Assembly (NCBI RefSeq): GCF_003481825.1
Contig: NZ_QULW01000006.1
Span: 62,001-126,000, forward strand
Reading direction: 5' to 3'
DNA: 64,000 bases
Source of the DNA: Clostridium sp. OM02-18AC
GTDB taxonomy: Bacteria > Bacillota > Clostridia > Lachnospirales > Lachnospiraceae
Made by a program: the position numbers and the translations under genes. The notes under the pieces were generated by a model. That model saw nothing but the letters and a program-made list of their open reading frames with translations, was not told where the DNA came from and searched no databases. Below, piece by piece: positions 25,337 to 34,752 of the stretch. Each line of letters starts with the position of its first letter. Within the stretch, counting starts at the first letter, position 1.

Positions 25337-26857
25337 TTATGCTGCAGCTTTTTCTGCTTTCGCTTTCTTGTAAGTACCATATGCAGTATAAGCAACAGCG
25401 ATCACGGTACAAATCAGGAAGAATGCTGCAATTGGAGACTGGATGATCGGCAGGAAACTTCCATCGGTCTTCATCAGAGATCTTCTTAAATAGGTCTCCA
25501 GTGAAGGGGCAAGAATGAATCCAACAACCAGCGGAGCCAGCGGATATTTATGTTTCTTTAAAATGTAACCAAGTACACCAAACAGTACCATGATGAAGAT
25601 ATCCAGTACGTTGTTGTTTGCGCAGTAGGAACCTACGAAGCAGCATACGATAACAACCGGAAGAAGCAGGGTAGACGGAATGGACAGCATCTTGGTAAAC
25701 AGCGGAAGCCCAAAGTACTCAATTAAGAAGAATGCAATATTCGCAACGATAAAGGTTGCAAGGATTGCATATACCAATGCACCACTCGTCTTAAACAGAA
25801 GCGGTCCCGGAACCACGTCATGCATCTGGAAACCAGCCAGAATGACAGAAGTTGCATTATCGCCAGGGATACCAAGCGTCAGCAGAATGATGATTGCACC
25901 ACCGACGGTTGCGTTATTTGCGGTCTCAGATGCTACGACGCCATCTACAACACCAGTACCGAATTTTTCTGGATATTTAGATGTTTTCTTTGCATAAGAA
26001 TATGCCATCAGGTTACTTACATTTCCGCCCAGACCTGGAAGAATACCAATAACAAGTCCGATCAGTGCACATGGGATCGCAGTCTTTAAGTGGAAAAAGA
26101 ATTCTTTGACCGAAATACCAAAGCCTTTCACTTTCTTCTGAACAACCATCTCATCTGCTGCACCACCTGCAGCAACATCTGCAGTATCTTTCTTGTTCTT
26201 TGCAGTCATCATGATCTGGGATACTGCGAACAGTCCGATCAGAACCGGTACCAGGCTGAAGCCGTTTGCCAGCTTGTTAATACCAAAGGTATAACGGTAG
26301 TAAGAGCTTAAGCTGTCTGTACCAACAAAGCCGAGGGCGATACCCATAAGGCAGGACAACAGGCCTTTTGTCATACTTCCCTCAGACAGGGCAGATACCG
26401 TAGTCAAAGCAAACAGGATGATTGCAAAATAGTCGTAAGAACTGAACTTTAATGCTACACGCGCAATGTATGGTCCGACAAAGGATAATACCAGTGCGCC
26501 AAAAATACCACCAATGAAGGAAAAAAGCACCGCTGTTCCCAGCGCTTTCTTTGCCTCGCCCTTCTGAGCCATCGGATAACCATCAAAACAGGTTGCAATA
26601 GAAGACGGGGTTCCCGGGATTCCAAGTAAGATTGCGGAAATCAGACCGCCGGAACATCCGCCTACGTAAACTGCCATCAGGAAAGAAATACCATTTACCG
26701 GCTCCATTCCGAATGTAAATGGAAGCATGATCGCCAATGCGGTAAACGCAGATAATCCAGGCAGCGCACCGATAACCAGTCCACCAAATACACCGCCAAT
26801 GATTAGTGCCAGTGTAACCGGATTCATAATTGACACAAATCCTTGTAATAACTCCAT
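25337..26857 (-). CDS. tctA: Tripartite tricarboxylate transporter large permease TctA
   Basis: 506 residues from the ATG at 26857, which follows AGGAGGAG. A 19-codon extension upstream overlaps tctB and has no binding site. TctA signatures are G-A-L-P-G-L-S-A-F-T near residue 30, G-I-P-G-T-P-S-S-I-A-T, D-G-Y-P-M-A-Q-K-G, and the duplicated G-I-L-P-G-L-G-G-N and L-G-I-P-G-D-N-A-T later on. It forms the ion-coupled channel with TctB; TctC delivers the substrate. Confidence 0.95.
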   Translation of the reverse strand: MELLQGFVSIMNPVTLALIIGGVFGGLVIGALPGLSAFTALAIMLPFTFGMEPVNGISFLMAVYVGGCSGGLISAILLGIPGTPSSIATCFDGYPMAQKGEAKKALGTAVLFSFIGGIFGALVLSFVGPYIARVALKFSSYDYFAIILFALTTVSALSEGSMTKGLLSCLMGIALGFVGTDSLSSYYRYTFGINKLANGFSLVPVLIGLFAVSQIMMTAKNKKDTADVAAGGAADEMVVQKKVKGFGISVKEFFFHLKTAIPCALIGLVIGILPGLGGNVSNLMAYSYAKKTSKYPEKFGTGVVDGVVASETANNATVGGAIIILLTLGIPGDNATSVILAGFQMHDVVPGPLLFKTSGALVYAILATFIVANIAFFLIEYFGLPLFTKMLSIPSTLLLPVVIVCCFVGSYCANNNVLDIFIMVLFGVLGYILKKHKYPLAPLVVGFILAPSLETYLRRSLMKTDGSFLPIIQSPIAAFFLICTVIAVAYTAYGTYKKAKAEKAAA

Positions 26858-26870
26858 GACTGCTCCTCCT

Positions 26871-27365
26871 CTAGTAGAATAATGTGCCCTCTGGGAGCTT
26901 GATGCTGAAGACATTCCAGAATACAGTATTTAAGAATACCGGAACGATAACAGCTACCAGTACCAGAATGATCATTTTCTTCTTGTCTTTTACTTCGTCT
27001 TTTCTCATCAGTACGACGCCTTCAAAGAGCAGATATAAAATAGATGTAAGAGTGAAGCCGATGCCGAGTACCAGAAGATAGTATGCAAACAGCGCAACGG
27101 TCGTCAGGATAAACGGTTTATTCAGCTTTTTCTCTTCTTTTTCTTCTTTTACTCCGGCTGCCTTCATCTGTTTGAGTTCACCCAGCGCACTTACAAACTG
27201 CATCAGAGACAGGATTCCGATCAGGATCGCTACTGCTCTCGGGAAAAATCTGGAACCGAGAATATCTGATGTAGTTGCCGGGATCCAGTAGGATCCTACG
27301 AAAATAAATACGCCAAACAGGAAGAATACTACAGATGAGCAGACATCATTGTGCTTTTCTTTCAT
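26871..27365 (-). CDS. tctB: Tripartite tricarboxylate transporter small permease TctB
   Basis: 164 residues with four membrane helices and a Lys/Glu-rich cytoplasmic loop (about 67-84). G-S-R-F-F-P-R-A-V-A near residue 37 is the typical TctB motif. It lies between tctC and tctA with short gaps; AGGAGG precedes the ATG. Sequence conservation is low in this family, but context makes the assignment firm. Confidence 0.9.
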   Translation of the reverse strand: MKEKHNDVCSSVVFFLFGVFIFVGSYWIPATTSDILGSRFFPRAVAILIGILSLMQFVSALGELKQMKAAGVKEEKEEKKLNKPFILTTVALFAYYLLVLGIGFTLTSILYLLFEGVVLMRKDEVKDKKKMIILVLVAVIVPVFLNTVFWNVFSIKLPEGTLFY

Positions 27366-27473
27366 GGTTCTCCTCCTAAATCACCGAACATGCGCTGCAT
27401 GTTCTTACTATACCTACCTCATAGCAAACTGGATGCACCATAAGCTGCTTCCCGATCTGCAATGAAAGAATAA

Positions 27474-27502
27474 GAGGGGCAATATCGTTTCTATCGCCCC
27501 TC
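27474..27502 (-). terminator. Attenuating hairpin between tctC and tctB
   Basis: GAGGGGC and GCCCCTC pair, and the minus strand continues TTATTCTTT. It probably lets tctC be made in excess of the permease genes. Confidence 0.65.
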
Positions 27503-27520
27503 CCTCATTTTAATTACGGA

Positions 27521-28597
27521 TTACTGCTGAGCCAGGAACGCATCCTTGTACGGAAGAAGTCCGTTCTCATACATGCCGTTTGCAAAATCCTGAGCCTCTT
27601 TGCCCTTCATGAAGTTTACAGTCAGGTAGTAACCTTCTACGGTAGAAACGAACTCTGGATCCTCGCAAACCTTCTCGATTACATCTGCAAGAGCATCTAC
27701 AGTCTCATCCGGAACGTCAGGACTGGTACCAACCCAGAAGAACTTGCTGAAATCAAGGTCAGCTAAACCGTAATCAGATGCCATTGGAACATCCGGAAGC
27801 AGTTCGTTCTTCTCAGAACCTAACAGACACAGCGGAATGAACTCGCCGGTGCTGAAGTAATCGGTTGCCAGTGCGTAAGAAATGTTGATCACGTCGGTCT
27901 GCTCACCAAGCAGTGCAGTCATCTTTGCTGCGTTGTTTCCAACATCTACGAATTTCAGGCCTGCATTCCACTCTTTGTTCATAGCGATGCCGCAGATCTG
28001 GTTGGAAGCACCGATCTTTCCGCCATACTCAATGCTGTCCGGAGCTGCCTGGGATGCTTTGAGTAAATCCTCAAGGGTATTCCAGCCGGAGTTCTTGTTT
28101 ACTGCAAGTACGGTGGTGTTATCGATTAACGGGATTGCAACGGTCTTGAAACTGTCAATGTTGATCTCGGAGCTGCCCTGCATATACGGTACGAACATAT
28201 CGGTTCCGTTTACAACCAGGGTATTTCCGTCTGGTTTTGCGTCTAAGCACTCCTGCATGCCCATTACGGTTGCACCGCCGTCTACGTTCTTGACAACAAC
28301 GTTAACGCCTGCATATTTCTGCATGTACTGAGCAAGAAGACGGGTGTTTCTATCGGTATCACCGCCTGCCTTAACCGGGCAGATCAGGGTGATGGTATCT
28401 TTGAATTCATAGTCGGATGCTGCTGCCTCAGATCCTGCCTCAGAAGCTTCCTCAGCTTTGGTCTCTGCTGCTGCCTCGGTGCTCTCTGCTGCCGGTGCTG
28501 CAGTGGTCTCTGCTGCTTTCTGGGAAGAACCACAGCCAGCCAGCATGGATGCTGCCATTGCTGTTCCAAGTACTACGCTTGCGATTTTCTTTTTCAT
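27521..28597 (-). CDS. tctC: Tripartite tricarboxylate transporter substrate-binding lipoprotein TctC
   Basis: 358 residues from the ATG at 28597, preceded by TGGAGG. The signal peptide ends in a lipobox L-A-G-C (Cys21), then a long Ala/Glu/Thr-rich spacer to about residue 66. The Bug/TctC fold follows, with V-K-A-G-G-D-T-D-R-N-T-R, G-G-A-T-V-M-G and Y-G-G-K-I-G-A-S-N-Q. It captures a carboxylate outside the cell for TctAB. Citrate is the archetype, but substrates vary widely. It is the first gene of tctC-tctB-tctA-rraA. Confidence 0.92.
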   Translation of the reverse strand: MKKKIASVVLGTAMAASMLAGCGSSQKAAETTAAPAAESTEAAAETKAEEASEAGSEAAASDYEFKDTITLICPVKAGGDTDRNTRLLAQYMQKYAGVNVVVKNVDGGATVMGMQECLDAKPDGNTLVVNGTDMFVPYMQGSSEINIDSFKTVAIPLIDNTTVLAVNKNSGWNTLEDLLKASQAAPDSIEYGGKIGASNQICGIAMNKEWNAGLKFVDVGNNAAKMTALLGEQTDVINISYALATDYFSTGEFIPLCLLGSEKNELLPDVPMASDYGLADLDFSKFFWVGTSPDVPDETVDALADVIEKVCEDPEFVSTVEGYYLTVNFMKGKEAQDFANGMYENGLLPYKDAFLAQQ

Positions 28598-28678
28598 AAC
28601 ATTACCTCCATTGGTATAATTTCTGTAAAAACAGATATCTTTTTTTGCGATTTCTGTTCTTTTTCCCTTACACGTGCC

Positions 28679-28707
28679 ATTATACTGTTGCGGTTTTGTC
28701 AAAACAA
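28679..28707 (-). promoter_or_regulatory. Promoter of the tct operon
   Basis: TTGTTT, 17-base spacer, TATAAT on the minus strand, nearly the same boxes as the garR promoter. No -24/-12 (sigma-54) pattern is seen. Confidence 0.65.
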
Positions 28708-28841
28708 TCGGCAAAGATACGAAAAACCTGATTTCTTGTTATTCACCTTATCTATGTTTTCAATTTTTATTTCACTGCCGTAAAAATTCATTTCACGCAT
28801 GATAAGTTATATTACATTTCCGTTTTCATTTCAGTTTCCAT

Positions 28842-30770
28842 CTAAACTTCAATCCCATATTTTTTCATGCGTCTCCATAAGGTAACCTTGCTGATTCCAA
28901 GCGCCTCCGCTGTTTTTTCACGGTTTCCACAGAAAAGCCGGAGGGTTTCCTGTATCTTGTCTGATTCTTCAGAATGAACCAACGCAGTATACGTTTCTTC
29001 CTTCTTTCCAGTCTGCAGCAGCTGTGCATAGATTGAATTTTCCGAAATCTCCCCCATGGTCTCTCCAGTCTCATCCGGATACAGATTTTTGAGAAGCGAT
29101 ACAATTGCAACTTCATCAAATACACGTTTTTTCGCTGTCAGCACAAGCCGATCCATGAAACTTTCAATCTGAAAAAGATTTCCCGGCCATGAGTAACGCT
29201 GCAGCACAATTTTGGCTCCCTCTGTTAAAATGTGATAATGAGAATAATGATCACAGCTCTTTTGAAATGCCTGGGTAATTTTATAACGAAGGTCTTCTTT
29301 TCTTTCTCTCAGCGGTGGAATCTCAAGTTCCAGACCAGAAAGCAAGTAAAACAGATCTTTTCTCATTTTACCGGATTTTACCAACTCATGCAGTGGCTGA
29401 CTGACTGTTGCGATCACGCGGACATCCCGTTTTCGCAGGGTTCCCATTTTCGCACCATAGTAAACATGAAAACGAATCAATTGATACAGCCGATACTGGT
29501 TCGGGAAAGAAAGCTGATCTGCATCCTGCAAGAGCAGGGTGCCTCCCTGTGCCTGCTGAACTGCTCCATTTTCTCCAAAAATAACATTCCACTGTTCTGT
29601 ATCATCCAAACCCTCGCATGGAATATCCAGAAATGGTCCCGTCTTTCGCTGACTGCTGTTATGAATACTTTCGGCAATGATTCGTCTTTCAGTTCCCGGC
29701 TCTCCTCTTAAAACAACCGGCTGTTCTGAATACGCAAACAGCTTAGCCATTTGGACACATTCCTGCATAACTTCCGAATACTGGATGATATCAGAAAACT
29801 GTGCCATCACCGGCGCATATTTTTTTCTATCTGCATTTGTCTCCTGTTCCGTCCGCTCCATCTGTGGTCTTCTCATCCTATGACAAGTCACAATTGCACC
29901 GTCCACACTTCCATCTACTACGATCGGGGCAACCATAGTAAACAGCTGCGTATTATTCCGTTCAGCTTGAAAGGAATAATCTTTTCCCGCAGCAAGGATT
30001 TCAAGCATTGCCTCTTTTTTGATTTCCGGGAAAATATCATAAATCAGTTTTCCGGTAATTTCTTCCTCCTGCTTCTGAATTAAGCCTTCCATCATCGCAT
30101 TCGATGACACAATTATCCCATTTCCATCGATCTGAATAATCCCATTATCGGAATAATCAATCAGCGTCTCTAATTGGGCTACCGAACGTTTTTCCACACT
30201 CATGGCATAGTCCATTCGTTTTGCCATTTCCAATGCCTGATGCAACGATTCTTCCGTAGAAGACAGGTACAGAGATTTCACCTGAAGCTGCTCTGTAATT
30301 TTTAAAACCGACTCCCCGCCAATCACCAGATCACACTGTTCATTGACTGCCCTTTGCACCAGTCCGGGGATTTCGTCACTGTTATCCACAAAATACGATC
30401 GAAAGTCTACCTCATATAATTCATTAAAATGAGACATATCATTAAACATATTACGGAAACCAACCAAACCAATCCTTGGAATTTCTTTCCCAATGATACG
30501 CTTTGCCTTAACTACCAAAAGTGCCATTTCCTGAGCTGTCATCGTAATTTCGACAATCGGTATGGAAGTATACTGTTTTAACAGAGAAGCCTGCATTCCT
30601 CGTGTAATGATAATGGACACCCCATATTCCGCTACTTTTTTTGCCTCATCCAAAACCATACCGGGATTCGTTATTTTTACTTCTTCCACCTCAAGATCAT
30701 AGTCCTGCAACAGATTATGTGCCTGATACAACATTTCTTCTTTTGGTAAAAACAGTGCTATTTTTCCCAT
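28842..30770 (-). CDS. PrpR-like regulator (PrpR_N, PAS, degenerate AAA+, Fis HTH)
   Basis: 642 residues. PrpR_N sensor at about 1-190, PAS domain at about 200-300, sigma-54-activator-like AAA+ domain at about 325-560, Fis-type HTH at the C-terminus (T-A-E-A-L-G-I-S-K-V-T-L-W-R-R). The motor is eroded: Walker A reads G-E-P-G-T-E-R-R (no Gly-Lys), the GAFTGA sigma-54 loop is missing, Walker B reads T-L-L-L-Q-D instead of T-L-F-L-D-E, and one Arg finger is gone (F-Y-L-L-S). It probably binds DNA and a small ligand without ATP-driven sigma-54 activation. It adjoins tctC and likely controls it. Confidence 0.88.
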   Translation of the reverse strand: MGKIALFLPKEEMLYQAHNLLQDYDLEVEEVKITNPGMVLDEAKKVAEYGVSIIITRGMQASLLKQYTSIPIVEITMTAQEMALLVVKAKRIIGKEIPRIGLVGFRNMFNDMSHFNELYEVDFRSYFVDNSDEIPGLVQRAVNEQCDLVIGGESVLKITEQLQVKSLYLSSTEESLHQALEMAKRMDYAMSVEKRSVAQLETLIDYSDNGIIQIDGNGIIVSSNAMMEGLIQKQEEEITGKLIYDIFPEIKKEAMLEILAAGKDYSFQAERNNTQLFTMVAPIVVDGSVDGAIVTCHRMRRPQMERTEQETNADRKKYAPVMAQFSDIIQYSEVMQECVQMAKLFAYSEQPVVLRGEPGTERRIIAESIHNSSQRKTGPFLDIPCEGLDDTEQWNVIFGENGAVQQAQGGTLLLQDADQLSFPNQYRLYQLIRFHVYYGAKMGTLRKRDVRVIATVSQPLHELVKSGKMRKDLFYLLSGLELEIPPLRERKEDLRYKITQAFQKSCDHYSHYHILTEGAKIVLQRYSWPGNLFQIESFMDRLVLTAKKRVFDEVAIVSLLKNLYPDETGETMGEISENSIYAQLLQTGKKEETYTALVHSEESDKIQETLRLFCGNREKTAEALGISKVTLWRRMKKYGIEV

Positions 30771-30800
30771 ATATTTCTCCTTTTCAAACGTCCTTCGCTC

Positions 30801-30829
30801 ATTATAACGTTCTCTTTTCAGCTATGCAA
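30801..30829 (-). promoter_or_regulatory. Promoter of the first PrpR-like regulator
   Basis: TTGCAT (30829-30824), 17-base spacer, TATAAT (30806-30801). Confidence 0.6.
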
Positions 30830-30835
30830 GAAACG

Positions 30836-30869
30836 AAAAAGGCATACTGTTTTCATTTACAGTATACCT
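30836..30869 (-). terminator. Terminator of dlgD
   Basis: GGTATACTGT and ACAGTATGCC pair (30859-30868 / 30841-30850), followed by TTTTTCGTTT on the minus strand. Confidence 0.8.
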
Positions 30870-30905
30870 AAATCAAAATAATGCCTATTTTATTTCTAAC
30901 GCATT

Positions 30906-31919
30906 TTAAACTGCAGCCAGCTTCTGAACCTGCGCCCAGACGGAATCATCTACATGAACACCTTCCCGCATGCTCTTTGCACGGGTTGCTAAAGTCCGCT
31001 CACCGGGGCAGGTTACATGCTCGCCCTCGGTAACCGGGTGAGCAGCGTCTGCAGCGGCAACACGGTGATTCAGCATATCCTGAATTTCTTCTTTGCTTCC
31101 AAACAGATATGGATCATAAGCAATAAAGATCTGACAACTGCCACCACAACTGCCTTTTCCATACTCATCCATGTCAGAACCACTCATGCCATTTGCCATA
31201 AGTGCTGCCGCCATGTCAAGTGCAATCGCCATGCTGCTGCCCTTCCAGTAACCGGTCGGAAGAATTCTGCGGGTTTTCTCGATAGCACCTGGATCCGTTG
31301 TCAGATTACCATTTTCATCAAAACCACCCGGATACGGAAGCTGTTTACCAGCAAGCCTGTATACACCAAGTTTTCCATATGCATACTGACTCATCGCCAT
31401 GTCCAAAACAATCGGACCGGCTTCCCGTGGAATCGCAATGCAAAACGGGTTATTTCCAACACTTTGCTCATCGCTGCCCCAGAGCGGCATACAGCTTTCC
31501 GTGTTGATCCAGCTGATTCCCATATAACCTGCTTCCGCCATACGCCATGCATAAGTACCGCCTCGCATCCAGTGAGTCGTGTTTTTCAGCGCAACACAAC
31601 CGATGCCATGTTCCTTTGCCAATTCCACGGCTCGATTTGCACAAAAGATTGCGTTCGTAATACCAATCCCCATATGTCCATCATAATTTTCCACAGCGCC
31701 TTTAGCACCGACAAGTTCCGGTTTTCCAGATAAATTGATCCATCCTTTTTTTACATAATCTGCAAAACGTGGGATACGGTTTAATCCATGACTTTCTACC
31801 CCGTCAGCACTGGATTCTGTGTGAATCTGTGCACAGATTTCTGCTTCTGTTTCCGTTACTCCAAGATTTAATAATGCTTGTTTTATTGTATTTTTCACTT
31901 CATCAAACGCTACTCGCAT
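30906..31919 (-). CDS. dlgD: 2,3-diketo-L-gulonate reductase (YiaK/DlgD), malate/lactate dehydrogenase family
   Basis: 337 residues from the ATG at 31919 (GGGAGG upstream); an extra 13 codons are possible. It resembles E. coli YiaK along its whole length: E-S-H-G-L-N-R-I-P-R-F, the invariant T-T-H-W-M-R-G-G-T-Y, S-V-G-N-N-P-F, P-I-V-L-D-M-A-M-S, and R-I-L-P-T-G-Y-W-K-G-S-S. It reduces 2,3-diketo-L-gulonate (or a related keto sugar acid) to 3-keto-L-gulonate with NAD(P)H. It is monocistronic between two PrpR-like regulators, one of which presumably controls it. Confidence 0.9.
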   Translation of the reverse strand: MRVAFDEVKNTIKQALLNLGVTETEAEICAQIHTESSADGVESHGLNRIPRFADYVKKGWINLSGKPELVGAKGAVENYDGHMGIGITNAIFCANRAVELAKEHGIGCVALKNTTHWMRGGTYAWRMAEAGYMGISWINTESCMPLWGSDEQSVGNNPFCIAIPREAGPIVLDMAMSQYAYGKLGVYRLAGKQLPYPGGFDENGNLTTDPGAIEKTRRILPTGYWKGSSMAIALDMAAALMANGMSGSDMDEYGKGSCGGSCQIFIAYDPYLFGSKEEIQDMLNHRVAAADAAHPVTEGEHVTCPGERTLATRAKSMREGVHVDDSVWAQVQKLAAV

Positions 31920-31967
31920 TGTATCAACCTCCCAGATTTTGTAGCATTCTGTCATCACTGTTTTTAG

Positions 31968-31996
31968 ATTCTATCGATAAATACAAGAAATAACAA
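31968..31996 (-). promoter_or_regulatory. Promoter of dlgD
   Basis: TTGTTA, 17-base spacer, TAGAAT. TTGATTTCATTT lies about 47 bases further upstream (plus-strand reading at 32043). Confidence 0.55.
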
Positions 31997-32085
31997 GAAA
32001 CAGAATCCACAAACTCCATTGATTTTCTTATACATAGAGCATTTGATTTCATTTATTCTTTCATATTATGAAAATTTGAAATATT

Positions 32086-34017
32086 TTATTGCAGTCTTTT
32101 TTCACCTGCTATTCCATACTTCTTCATATGTCTCCACAAGGTTGCCTTGCTGATGCCAAGTGCCTGTGCGGTTTTCTCCCTGCTCCCACTGAATTTGTGC
32201 AGCAGTTCTTTTATTTTGACTGCCTCATCCGGAAGGCTCTGCACGGTTTCCTGCTGCATTGCTTCCTGCAGTCCGGTTCCCTGTTTTGTTTTGTTCTCCT
32301 GCCCAACTGATCGTTCCGGGTAAAGCTCTTCCAGCAGTTTTCGCACCGCGATCTCATCAATCGAACGCTTTCCTGCCATCAGGATCAGGCGCTCACAAAA
32401 GCTCTCGATCTGAAACAGATTTCCTTTCCAGGGATAATTCAGCAGAATCTCCATGGCACCTTTTGTCAGTACATGGTATCGGGAATAATGCTCACAGCAG
32501 TCGTGGAGTGTGTCTTCAATCTTTTCGAGCAGATCCTCTTTGCGTTCCCGAAGCGGTGGGACAAACAGTTCCAGTCCAGATAACAAATAATAAAGATCCG
32601 GACTGATTTTTCCTTCTTCCATCAGTTCAGAAAGCGGACAGCCGATCGTCACCATGACACGCACATCGACCTTCCGCAGGCTTCCGATATCTGCGCCATG
32701 ACAAACGCGAAAACGGATCAGCTGATAGAGACGGTACTGGTTTGCCGCTGTCAGTTCTTCCACGTCACGAAGCAAAAGCGTTCCTCCCTGTACCTGGAGC
32801 ACCGCGCCGCGGTTTCCGAAGATCATATTTTTCTGTTCCTCCCCGGAAAGACCTTCGCACGGTACATCCAGAAATGGTCCCTGTGCGCGGACACTGCTGT
32901 TATGGATACTTTCTGCAAGCATGCGCTTTTCTGTCCCGGGTTCTCCGATCAGAACCACCGGATGTTCGGACAGTGCATACAGGTTTGCCTTGCGGATACA
33001 CTCCTGCATGGCTTTTGACTTCTGCAAAATATCTTCAAACTGGACCAGCGGCGGCAAAACACGGCTGATGTCCCGCTTCTGGCTGCTGCGGGATTTTTCC
33101 GGTGTCACCGTCTTCTTTTTCATTTTGTGGCAGGTAACAATGGCTCCGTCTACACGGGACTCATATAAGACCGGGGCAAGTACTGCGAAGATCGGAGTCT
33201 GGTTCCACTCAAAGAACAGCGAATAGTCTTCTCCTTCCTGAAATACCCGGTTCCATGCCTCTTCCCCGATCATCGGTGCTGCTTTGCGGATATTCTGACC
33301 TTTTAACTCTGCTTCTGTTTTTCCGATCATATCTTCCATGAGCGGGTTTACCGCAGTAATGATCCCGCTTCCATCCAGACGGATGACGCCGCTGTAGGAA
33401 TAGTCTAACAGCGTTTCCAGCTGTGCTGCGGTTTTCTTTTCCACATTCATGGCATATTCCATGTTTTCCGCTGTGGAAAATGCCTGACGCATGGAATCCT
33501 CGGTCATGGACAAAAAGAGGGATGGAACCCCGGCTTCCGTTGCAATGGAAACCGCCGTATCACCACCGATCACGACATCTGCGCCATCGGAAATTGCTTT
33601 GCGCACCGCTACCGGAAGTTCAGCTCCCTGATCTGCAAAGTAGGTTTTCAATTCAATATTGTAAAGTTCGTCGAAATAGGCCATATCACAGAACATATTG
33701 CGGAACCCTACCACTGCAACAACCGGTTTTTCCTTCCCGGCGATCTGCTTGGCGCGCATGACAAGAAGCGCCATCTCCTGCGCAGTCAGAACAATCTCAA
33801 CAACCGGTGTGTCCGTATACTGTTTGATAATGGATGCCTGAAGTCCGCGGGCAATGATAATAGTTGCCCCGTCGGCAATGGAACGGCGCGCCTCCATAAC
33901 CGTATTTTCGGTATGAATCACCCGCATTTCCTGGATTTCAAATTTTTTTTCCTGCAGAATGTTATGGGCCTGGTGGATCATTTCCTCCCTGGACACCAGA
34001 AGTGCTATCTTTCCCAC
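32086..34017 (-). CDS. PrpR-like regulator, paralog of the gene at 28842
   Basis: 643 residues with the same domain order as its neighbour: PrpR_N, PAS, AAA+-like, Fis HTH. The start codon is GTG, preceded by GAGGTAA. The motor is also eroded: Walker A G-E-P-G-T-E-K-R keeps the Lys but lacks the Gly before it, there is no GAFTGA, Walker B reads T-L-L-L-R-D, and Y-L-L-S replaces the Arg-finger Y-R-L. The two proteins are similar over their whole length, so they arose by duplication and share the same losses. It lies upstream of dlgD on the same strand. Confidence 0.88.
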   Translation of the reverse strand: MGKIALLVSREEMIHQAHNILQEKKFEIQEMRVIHTENTVMEARRSIADGATIIIARGLQASIIKQYTDTPVVEIVLTAQEMALLVMRAKQIAGKEKPVVAVVGFRNMFCDMAYFDELYNIELKTYFADQGAELPVAVRKAISDGADVVIGGDTAVSIATEAGVPSLFLSMTEDSMRQAFSTAENMEYAMNVEKKTAAQLETLLDYSYSGVIRLDGSGIITAVNPLMEDMIGKTEAELKGQNIRKAAPMIGEEAWNRVFQEGEDYSLFFEWNQTPIFAVLAPVLYESRVDGAIVTCHKMKKKTVTPEKSRSSQKRDISRVLPPLVQFEDILQKSKAMQECIRKANLYALSEHPVVLIGEPGTEKRMLAESIHNSSVRAQGPFLDVPCEGLSGEEQKNMIFGNRGAVLQVQGGTLLLRDVEELTAANQYRLYQLIRFRVCHGADIGSLRKVDVRVMVTIGCPLSELMEEGKISPDLYYLLSGLELFVPPLRERKEDLLEKIEDTLHDCCEHYSRYHVLTKGAMEILLNYPWKGNLFQIESFCERLILMAGKRSIDEIAVRKLLEELYPERSVGQENKTKQGTGLQEAMQQETVQSLPDEAVKIKELLHKFSGSREKTAQALGISKATLWRHMKKYGIAGEKRLQ

Positions 34018-34077
34018 TCGTTTACCTCATTTTTAAAATATGCCGCCACGCCAAAACGGCGGGCGGCACAGATTTGT

Positions 34078-34752
34078 TTACTGCTGCTCTTTGATATTCC
34101 TGGAAACCGTGATTTCCTGATTGTCGATGTGCTCACGGATGGCTTTCTTCGCCTCTGCCACATGTCTGGAACGGATGGCTTTTAAGATATAATCATGCTC
34201 CACAACCAGGATCTGGCGTTTGTCTGCATCTTTGATGTACTCCAGGCGGTAACGGTACATCTGCTCGCGCAGATTGTTCAGGATCTGGACCAGACGGTTA
34301 TTGCCGGTTCCATTGTAAATGATGTCGTGATAATGCTCATCCGTCTCTGCGATGGTCATGGCGTCTGCGCTCTGGATGGCGCTGCGGAATGCCTCCTGTG
34401 CCTCTTCCAGTTCTTTGATATCATCCTCGGTCATGCGCTGGCATGCCAGTTCGATTGCCAGTTCTTCTAAGGAACGGCGAACTTCCAGCACATCGCGCAG
34501 ACTCTTTTCGGAAATTTTTGCAACCTCAGCACCTTTACGCGGAATCATGAGAACCAGTCCTTCCAGTTCCAGTTTCCGGATTGCTTCACGGATCGGGGTA
34601 CGGCTGACGCCCAGACGGTCTGCAAGCTGAATCTCCATCAGGCGCTCGCCTGGCTCCAGTTCGCCTTTTAAGATTGCCTGACGCAACGTATTGAATACGA
34701 CATCGCGCAGCGGCAGATATTCATTCATATTAACTTTCAGCTTGTTATCCAT
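34078..34752 (-). CDS. GntR family regulator, FadR subfamily (FCD domain)
   Basis: 224 residues. The winged HTH at about 10-75 has L-R-Q-A-I-L-K-G-E-L-E-P-G-E-R-L and S-R-T-P-I-R-E-A-I-R-K-L. The FCD ligand domain follows, with Asp/His metal-binding positions (D-E-H-Y-H near 140 and V-V-E-H near 190). Such regulators often sense sugar acids or carboxylates. The start overlaps the ispE stop by 8 bases, so it is translated with ispE although its target is more likely the neighbouring sugar-acid genes. Confidence 0.9.
   Translation of the reverse strand: MDNKLKVNMNEYLPLRDVVFNTLRQAILKGELEPGERLMEIQLADRLGVSRTPIREAIRKLELEGLVLMIPRKGAEVAKISEKSLRDVLEVRRSLEELAIELACQRMTEDDIKELEEAQEAFRSAIQSADAMTIAETDEHYHDIIYNGTGNNRLVQILNNLREQMYRYRLEYIKDADKRQILVVEHDYILKAIRSRHVAEAKKAIREHIDNQEITVSRNIKEQQ

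Noticed and set aside
28598..28760. Sigma-54 promoter for tctC suggested by TGGCACG near 28672
   Set aside because: The -12 TTGC element is missing at the right distance, while a TTGTTT-17-TATAAT sigma-70 promoter fits.
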